Shown: positions 55,926 to 64,000 of the stretch, piece by piece | Numbering within the stretch: the first letter of the stretch is position 1 | Layout: each line of letters opens with the position of its first letter | From: Sodiomyces alkalinus F11 | Taxonomy: Eukaryota; Ascomycota; Sordariomycetes; Glomerellales; Plectosphaerellaceae | Length of the DNA stretch: 64,000 bases | NCBI RefSeq assembly: GCF_003711515.1 | Contig: NW_021167085.1 | Coordinates: forward strand, 1,781,691 to 1,845,690 | Reading direction: 5' to 3' | Made by a program: the position numbers and the translations under genes | The notes under the pieces: model-generated | Seen by the model: only the letters and a program-made list of their open reading frames with translations | What the model was told of the DNA's origin: nothing | The model's database searches: none

Positions 55926-58818
55926 TCTCATCATCCCGGGTTTTATGTTACCCTACCTCAACCGAACGTGTCCCTGCATTGCAACCTTGGAACTCTGCAA
56001 AGCAGGGCGAAATTGTAAATCTCGTGGCTATGGCTTTCGGGTTCTGTTACGTGGAATATAAACTGGGCCATGGCCGCCGCTTCAGACAACGAGCATCTCC
56101 TTGCTAGACCTCCAAAGGGGGTCAGGTAATGAGCAATCCGTCCGGTCTTTCAATGTGCATTGTGAGATTAGGGTATAACTAGCTCACCTCTGAACCTGAA
56201 TATTCGATTTATCCCCTGGCCCTCGTATCTCCTAACCACCGGCGGTTGGTGACACTGGCGCCGGCTTACCGCCACCTCGTCGTCACGAACCATGTTCTTC
56301 GTCAGTAAGGTATTTCAACATCGACCGCTCACCGGTAACTGGTAACGTAACTAGTAACTATTAGAAGGCGTTTCCCCGCAAGTATCGTAGCAACGTACTC
56401 CACTGTCCATTGGGCAGGGTGTCGGTCCGGGCCTCGGACAGTTCATATCCCACCCCCACAACAGCTTCCACGGCCATGTTCTGTTTCTGTGACCACGACG
56501 TGATCGTGGCGTTTCGCAGGGGCAGTACCTCCAGAACGTGGGTAGATGCCGCTGGCCATTGACTCTGTTCATTGAAATTTGCGGGCGTGACGTTCGAAGC
56601 CGTCGCCGTCTTGTTGCACCTGACGAGTCAAAGATACCACCCTGCACCGGGCATGGTCGTTGCCCGGGGGGCAAGACTCTGGTGATGCACGAGTCCGGGC
56701 TCACGATAAAAGTGAAGGTTGGAGGGTAACCCCATGGGCGATGCCTACAGTAACTTCCCGCGCCCTGTATCAAGGTGCGTGTGCCATCACCCTTTCCATG
56801 TCCTACCGTTTCAAAGCGCTGCCTACCTTACCTTAGGTATTGCTTCTGATTTTGGCTGCCCATGTATCACAATGTAGCGGCCGCTAGTGGAATTTACGCA
56901 CGCTTCTCGGCTGGGATCATGTCACTGGACCCCGAGGAACATGGTCATGGCATATTCTTTGGCTTCGAATTTCAAGTGAACTGGACGCGGCCGAGGAGAC
57001 TGTTCTGGATTCTCGTCGGGGGGTGGGTGCACATTGCTATTCCATCCGAATGCCATATAGACTGAAACCACCCGCGATGTCTTTACCGTGATCCGATCAG
57101 GTATGAAGGGACGGATGAAGCATTACATGTGTTTATTATTTAGCCAGTCCCCTGGTCCAGAGTTATCAGCGAGAAAGAAATACATGAACAGGTGGGGGCC
57201 CTGGGTAGAGAGGGACCAGTGACCACACGATTGAATCCATCCTGTCGACGTGGCAGCGGTTGAGTTGTTCGTTAATGTGACGGGGAAGGAATGTGAACGA
57301 TGACATGGCGAACCCACTCTCAGGGTTGCAGATGTAAAAGGGACCCAAAAAAAGAGGGAAAAAGCACATTCAAATAAAATATTCCAAATTTACAATACTA
57401 AAATACCAAGTACTATGATAATGCTAAATCCCATACCTTAACACAAAGCGAATAAGGTAAGGTACCTTATTAGGCACGTTGCGCCGCACTCCGCATTATT
57501 CCGTACTCCGTACAGATACACCCTAATTAACAATTATACCTAATTACCTTGTACGTTTTGTTCGTTACCTTAGGGAGTATAGGAAGGAGGATACCTTAAG
57601 GAAAGCTGGGTTGGACCAACGCTAAGAGGGACGGCGCGTGAACGGGTACCTGGATTCCGCTGTTAAGGTAATTAGAGCGTGATGGCTGCTGAAGTGCCTA
57701 AGGTAGGTAGGTACCTTAGTATGGGCTGCACCATCAGACGACTTCCACCGAAATTAGACTTGGCCCGAGCGTTTTATTTTGGTGCTGGGAAATTACGAGG
57801 TATTAAAAGACTCCAAAAAGACTTGAAGCGAATAATTGCAATTGCATAGCTTCATTCATCACAGAAAAGTACGGGCATATGGTTACAAACGAGATACAAA
57901 GTGATGTCGTAACTTATACGTGAGAGACAGGAAATGGGAAGTGGCAGGTTTACGATCATCCCCCAGCTCTTTCTTTCACATTGTTGGGTGGACGCGGACG
58001 CGATGATGTGGGCGAAGCCATTACAAAGTACTCGGTACTTATCCAATTGCTTGAAAATTCACTAATATGCGGACTCCTGCTACAAGTACTCGAGTATCTG
58101 GTACTTCGACTCATCTCGAGTCTCCCCAGTCGGTCGGTACGACCCATTGCACTTTCCCTTCCAGTCGCATCGCTCTTCCCTTGACCCCTGCACTTTCACC
58201 TCGACTTCACATTTTGCTCTCGTCCTATCCTTCCATCTCTCATCCCCTTTCAACTTCTCCTCACTTCTTCTGTCCGACAAGCCATCCGATGCGTCTGGCC
58301 GTCGTCGTACATTATCGATTTTCCCTCTTCATGTCGTTTCGCCTTTGCTGATTCGACACGGGTCTTCCCCCGTTTCTTGTTTTCCGAAGCCGTACTTTTA
58401 ATTTTAGATTCTCAAGCCTGCAACGTCTTTTCCCCTTTACGGGCGGAAATAAAGCAACTTTTTTTCTTTTCCCCTCCTCGGGGCACCGGGAAAGGAACGC
58501 GTCGCGACGACCTCAATCCCAAGATACCCCCCCCTTGACGCATCACCGACCCTTCCCCCCTTTTCACGCTCAATCTCTCCACGAGCATTGCCTTGAATTT
58601 ACTCGTTGGGTCTATTTGCTTGCTGTAGCCTATCGGATCAGCAAGTGAATAAAGTGAAAGGGCACCTGAAAGAAGAAGATCCGACGCCGGACGATACAAA
58701 CAGAGCCTCGGTCGCAGACGGTTCATCCTTCGTCTGCACTGAGCTCGCTTTGGTGAGTTCATCGTCCTAACTCACCATCTTACTTCCACAGCGAACTCAC
58801 CCGCCGCTGTGGCCATCT
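55926..58818. other. intergenic, no supported gene
   Basis: About 2.9 kb. Left part is the 3' UTR of the GH43 gene. The middle holds GGTACC-type palindromic words (57460, 57700) and AT-rich DNA near 57360-57560. From ~58140 the plus strand is strongly C/T-rich, a likely promoter/5' leader for the next gene. ORFs (for example 56351-56773 minus) carry no recognisable domain. Confidence 0.5.
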
Positions 58819-61800
58819 GTGGCCGCGTCCCGATGTCTAGTTTCTACGAAAACGTCACCCAACGCGTCCCCGTCTCTACATTCTAGTCCCTCTCACCGGG
58901 ACGGCATCGGTTCGCCCCGACTGCCCAATCATCCCTCTTCTCCTTCCCAGGCCCCTCAATCTCCCGCTTTCTCGACTGCCTCCACCGCTGCCGACGACCA
59001 AGAGATCGGCTCCTCGCCGCCGCTCCCGCCACTCCCAGCGCCTAGACTACCTGGGCGGGCACAGGAACTGCTGAGAGCCGAACACTCCGATCATCAAGAA
59101 GACGAAGACCCTTACGTGACCGCAAGTTGGGGCTCCCCTTATCCCCATCGCGAAAGTCATCATTTTCAGAGCGACAGTGCCAGCAACAGCGAGCCGGAAG
59201 ACGACGACCTTCCAATTCACCATCTCGAGCTCCACACCCCTTTCCTTCGTCCACCACCCGCATTTGGTTCTACCCCGGCCGAGACAAACCGTTCGGAAAG
59301 CTTCATAAGTGCCGCTCAGGTCCTGGCCAACCGTGCCCGCCGACCCGCTCGCGGCTTGACCGAGGACTGGATTCGCCAACACACAGCTGGCGAGAATTCT
59401 GAAAGTCGCCACTGGCTGAGCGACGGCGACTACGACGATAGTGAGCACTCTTCACTGAGCGGCTCCCACTCCGGAGAAGACGACCACGACCCTTGGCTAG
59501 AGAAGGATACCCTGCAGACCCCACGCGCCACCATTCCCACCACCTCGCGTGCCGCCCCTAGACCAGCATCATCCCACCATCCGCGGAAACGGTCGAGCAT
59601 CGAAACTCTGAGACCCGAGCATAACGCAAAATTGGGGAACGTCGCTTCTACCGCAGCCATGGCGTCTCCGCAGCCGGAGGACGCCACTCCTGTTGCCGTG
59701 GCTGACGACAAGGCCCCAACTCCGGCACAGGAGAACCCCGCCCCCCCAGAAACCCCAACCAAGCCGGCCGCAGCGAGTCAGGAGCCCAAGGTGCCCATAA
59801 CTCCGGCAAAGGTTACATTCAAGGAGCCTGCACGGACGCCCCGCGCCAGGAAGAAGGTCCCCTGGAAGGGCAAAAATATCGTCGTTCTTCTTCCCCGGGA
59901 TGAGGAAAGAGGAGAGCCCGGAAAGGCCCCCATCCCCTTGACCGCCGAGGAGACGGAGCGAATGTTCCGGTCCTGGGAAGAGCTCGGCTACGGCATCAGC
60001 GGATTTGACCTAGAGGACACCGGGTTCTCTCTGTCTACCGATAATTATGCGCAGAGTAGGACAAGCTGGCCCTCTGCGGAAGATATGACCATGGAGAGGT
60101 CAAACAGGGAATACCAAATCACGTTGCCTGATTTGAATGGTAAGTTGCCACGATGCAAAACCGTCAATCATTTTTAAGTCGGGAGCAAACTGTGCTAATA
60201 ACCATCTTACTTTCACCAATGCAGCTTGGAAAAACTACGTCGACGAGCTAAACGAAGCTAAACTGAGGGCTCTCGGCGTGTCCTTCGGCGATGATGAAGA
60301 GCCGGCACTTACGTCCATCTCTCCTGCAGCATCGGCACCCAGTCGCCAGGCGTCTGTCCAATATCCTGCCCTTCCCTTCTCGCCGCCGTTGCCTACGTCG
60401 TCGGCATCGAGCAATCCTGCCCATGGCTTCCCTTTCCCGCCGCAGTTCATTCCGGGCGGGCTGTCGACCGCCGCCGCACAGAGCCCAGGGGTTCCGTCAG
60501 TGGCTTCGCCAGTGTCGTTCACCGGAGCCCCGGGCAAATTCAACCCCCGCCAGTCCATCTCCATACCCATGGGCCATTCGCCATTCCAGCCAGGCCACCA
60601 CCAGCCTTCGCCCTCGCTGTCGGGTTGGCCCATGTCTCACCCAACTGGCCGCACCGACTCGCCAGGTTTATTGAACGGTATAATATCGCCCATGTCACCT
60701 TTCATGCCCGAAGGCTTCCAACCTTCCGGTAGCCCGGCTCTGAATATGCACCAACGGCACCAGTCGCTGCAGTACCCCATCTTGCCGCATCAGCAATTTG
60801 TCCAACAGCCGCCCGCCGGGGCGTCCCCTCGCCTCCAAGAGGTCCAGGAGGTCGACGAGGAGACGATCGGCAAGAGTCCCTCCAAAACACCGGAACCCCT
60901 ACAGAATATTAACGGCAACGACGATCTACAAGCCGAAATCGACGAAGCCGAGTATCATCTGGAGGAGCAGATGCGCAACGAACTTGAGCATGCTGACTAC
61001 AGTCCGCATCACACGGATAGGCAACCTGAAGACTCTGACCCCGTCCAAATCCCCTCGGCTTCCGAGAAATCGTCTCTTGCCCACAGCAGAGAAGCGTCAT
61101 CGGTGCAGTTTCAAGCTCCCCTCCACTTCGCCAATACCGTTGGCGACGGGCCTGTTCTCCATCACCCGCGCCCTCACAGCCGCGGTCATTCCCTTACGAA
61201 GAAGAATTTCTTCGACGGGGAACCTCGCCACACCGTTGACGATGGTAACATGAACCACTTCTCGGCTTGGCAGGACATAGATGCTCAAAAGGCTGAAGAC
61301 GTGGCTGAGATTGAGACCAACCCAAGCAACCTGGGCACTCCTGTCCAAGACTTCAACATCGCGGCCTTGTTGCAACAGCACCAGCGCTCCTTCTCGACCG
61401 CCAGCAATCCATGGGATGAGCCGGCACCGAGGATGAACAGCTCCGACACGCAGAGGCGGCCGAGCCACGGGAGCAAGCCCTCTATCTCCAAACTCAATGT
61501 TAACGCCCCAGAGTTCAAGTTCGACCCGAACAAGGAGTTCAAGCCCAGCGGGCAGTTCGTCTTTGGAAATAGTAACGCCAATTTCGATGTCGTCTCCGAT
61601 CATGCGCCGCCGATATTCCACCCAACTGCGGATCCGTTCATGCCGCCCGTCGCTCCACCGCCTCCTCCCTTCGCTTTTGGTTCCTCGCCAATGAGTTTGA
61701 ATGCCTTGGCATTCCCTCCAGGCCACGGCGATTTCAACTTCACCGCCTCCGGACCAAAATTCCGGCCGGATGCTCCCTCTTTCACCCCAGTTGGTGTCTT

Positions 61801-64000
61801 GTCGGGCTCGTTCGGTAGCCCTCCTGCTTCTGGTAGCGAGGCTGATAAGACCCGCCCTAACGCCATCTTCGGCAATCTCAACCTGTCTGAGATCGTGAAT
61901 CCCGCTAAGAAGTCCAAGGCGATCCCCATCATCCGCCCATCGAGTAGCGACAACAAGTCTCGTCAGCAGACCCCCGCCGACGATCGCGCCGACGACCGCA
62001 TTGCCGATGATGAATCTCGTGTCAAGAGAACAAAGGCCTTTAGAGCTGACGAGGACTCTATTCCTCGTTTCGCCGACCCCACACCCTCTCCTCAACCCGA
62101 GACTATGAAGCCTATGGCGTCTTTCGGCCAAGAGGACCTCGCAGCTTCTGGCATCCGGTCCACTGACGAAGAAGGCGTCACTGCAGACACGACTATGTCC
62201 TCCACAGTTTCGGAACATCTCGCAGACTCGAAGGCTGTTACGGCCAGCAGCCCCTCAGACGCCTCGCAAGGCCGTTCCCAGATGAGCTGGAAACCGTTCG
62301 AATTCCAGTCCAATTCGGATGCGCGCGAATTCAATGATGCCCGTCCGTTCGGCGAAGACCGCATCAAGAAGGGTCACAAGAAGAGCTTGTCGGCAACTGC
62401 CAGGGCCTTCATTCCCGGGGGTTTGTGGGTGGCTCCACGGGAACCCGAATCGGAGCAGGAGGATCAGGAGAAGCAAGAGCATCAGGGGGAGCAGGAGGAC
62501 CATCAAGAACGGGAGGCTACCGTCGAACCCCCGGCTTGGCAGACCTCCGCTCCGATAGAGCAACCCCCCTCGCCGCCCCAGGCCGCATTCACTGAAGCGC
62601 GACAGCCATCTCCAATCGCGGACATGTCTGCTCCGCCCGCTCAAACTAGTACCCTACGCAAGGGTCTCGGGGCCTCGCGCTTCGCCTCGCCGCCGCCCAA
62701 GCCTAAGGGTCTTATAGCGTCGGGATTCGCCTCTCCTTCGCCAGAACCAGAAGTCGCGCAGGAACAGGAAGCCGAAGAAACTGCGGAGACCGCTGCTCAA
62801 ACGCTCACTCCCAAACCGGAAGACATTGATCAGAATCTTTTTGATACTCAGGAACCATCCAATGATCTCGTCCGAGATGCTGGCGATGATGCGACAAGGG
62901 ACGAGCACCGTGAGCCGACATTTGAGGAGATCGACGCGATCATGGATGATATCGCTCTCAACGATCCGACCATGGGTGTCAACAAAGCTTCTGCGGAGGA
63001 ACCGCCGTGGCGTCAGCTTAGCCCGAGCCAGCAGATGTCGATCGCCGCCGTTACCAACTCATCGCCTTACCATCTTCAGCCTGCCACTCAGCTCCGAAGT
63101 GACGCTCCTAGCCCCAGTCCGCGCAAATATCAACAGCTCCCCAACATTGGCGTGCCCAGGCCGTCCACAGAACTGGAGGATCCTTTTGTGGATCCTCCAC
63201 AGACCGCCCGGTCTATCGAGCCACCCATTTATCGTCTAAATGGAAGTGAGGGTGCTGCAAATAGTGACTGGGACGGGACATTCAGTGATGACGAGCAGGA
63301 GAAATTGGAGCAACGTGTCCAGTTCTTCGACGGACGCGTCAATGCTCAGGTCGGCGACATCCTTGACGCACGGCTGCAGCCCATCGAGAAGACGCTCGCG
63401 TTGCTCGAGCGTCATCTTGCCAGGGGGGCAGCCTTTTCCGGCCGTGAACGTCGTAGTGTCTCCTTTGACTACCAAGAAAGTGATGCCGACGACGAAGACG
63501 ACGAGCCCATCATGCGCCGGTCGATCAGCCCCAGGAGAGATAGGAGGATTGAGCAGATGCGTGCAGTCATCAACGACGCCCTTCAGTCTCATCTGCGGAA
63601 CACGCCACCAGCGCCGGTTCCCGCTGCGACTACGCTGGACACCGCCGTACTCTCGGCTCTCGATGAACTCAAGGCGCAGCTGAGCTCCAACTTGCGTCCT
63701 GAATTCCCCGCCGGCGAGGACCTCCGGAATCTCGTTACAGAGGCAATCGAGAGCCGCATGCCCGCAGCCGATGAACAACAAGAGATGAACGACAAACTCA
63801 GTCAGCTCCAGGCCAAGATTGTCGACCTCGAGGCACGCCTACAGGGTGAGAGCGATCGGGTTGAGAAAGAACGAAAAGACCGGCGCGATGCCGAAGAGTT
63901 GGCGGCCGAACTCAACAGGAAACTCCAAGCAGCCGAGACTCGTGTGGAGGTTGAGATCATGAACCGCAGCATCTACGACCAGCGTGTGGGAGATCTCGAG
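58819..64000 (+). CDS. large disordered/coiled-coil fungal protein, partial
   Basis: Two exons are visible: an open frame to 60139 and 60225 to beyond the window, separated by an 85-nt GT-AG intron (donor GTAAGT, branch-like GCTAAT). Over 1,690 codons are open, with no stop before the window end. The first part is Ser/Pro-rich and disordered, then comes a compact conserved-looking block RKKVPWKGKNIVVLLPRDEE followed by LTAEETERMFRSWEELGY (~59845-59990). Exon 2 continues as disordered low-complexity protein with FASPPPK repeats, an acidic Glu/Gln stretch (~62450-62510) and, from ~63290, a charged heptad-type region (MNDKLSQLQAKIVDLEARLQ) that is still running at the edge: a long coiled coil. 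The start is uncertain: 58819 is GTG, and no in-frame ATG precedes the conserved block, so an upstream exon is likely. Scaffold-like architecture; function unknown. Confidence 0.75.

Noticed and set aside
58067..58401. Overlapping ORFs before the large coiled-coil gene
   Set aside because: C/T-rich leader sequence gives Ser/Pro/Leu/Phe-rich frames by composition alone.

Overview
The window comes from a filamentous ascomycete (Pezizomycotina, most likely a Sordariomycete). The evidence is short GT-AG introns with CTNAC-type branch points, a 2EXR-domain gene, fungal GH43 secreted enzymes, a Mid2-like membrane protein, a Mup1-type permease, and a repeat island carrying the footprint of repeat-induced point mutation (RIP).

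Layout. (1) 1-8371 is ordinary gene space: the 3' part of a WDR59/Mtc5-type SEA-complex subunit, a small cysteine-rich secreted protein with one intron, a 2EXR-domain gene, a gene-poor stretch with a 10-bp minisatellite, and a tRNA-Gly(GCC). (2) 8372-41190 is a ~33 kb island made only of dead LTR retrotransposons. They are stacked inside one another and each resolved insertion has its own LTR pair and 5-bp target duplication. A Copia element (8372-41190) is split by element A (10190-37339), A by element B (11142-33340), and B by Gypsy element C (12029-19565). The body of a further chromodomain-type Gypsy (D, about 20.8-26.7 kb) also lies within B. Every reading frame is broken by TAG/TAA at expected Trp/Gln positions, and CpA/TpG are depleted. 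(3) 41196-64000 is gene space again: a five-exon Mup1-like permease, relics of a TauD-like dioxygenase and an AtuA-like protein, a frameshifted GH43 gene, a Mid2-like sensor, a three-exon small secreted protein, an intact GH43 enzyme, and a large disordered/coiled-coil protein that runs off the right edge.

The intact genes do not form an obvious pathway. The right flank does have a saprotroph-like theme (two secreted GH43 arabinan/xylan enzymes, an amino-acid permease, wall-related surface proteins) together with decaying catabolic genes.

The least explained material is in the retroelement island. Sister elements A and B share LTR ends and primer-site sequence. Both carry a homologous sense-strand accessory ORF of unknown function just before the 3' LTR, and A seems to have kept this ORF while lacking gag-pol. 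C and D each carry a different antisense ORF downstream of integrase. The Copia element sits about 66 bp upstream of the tRNA gene, as tDNA-targeting elements do.
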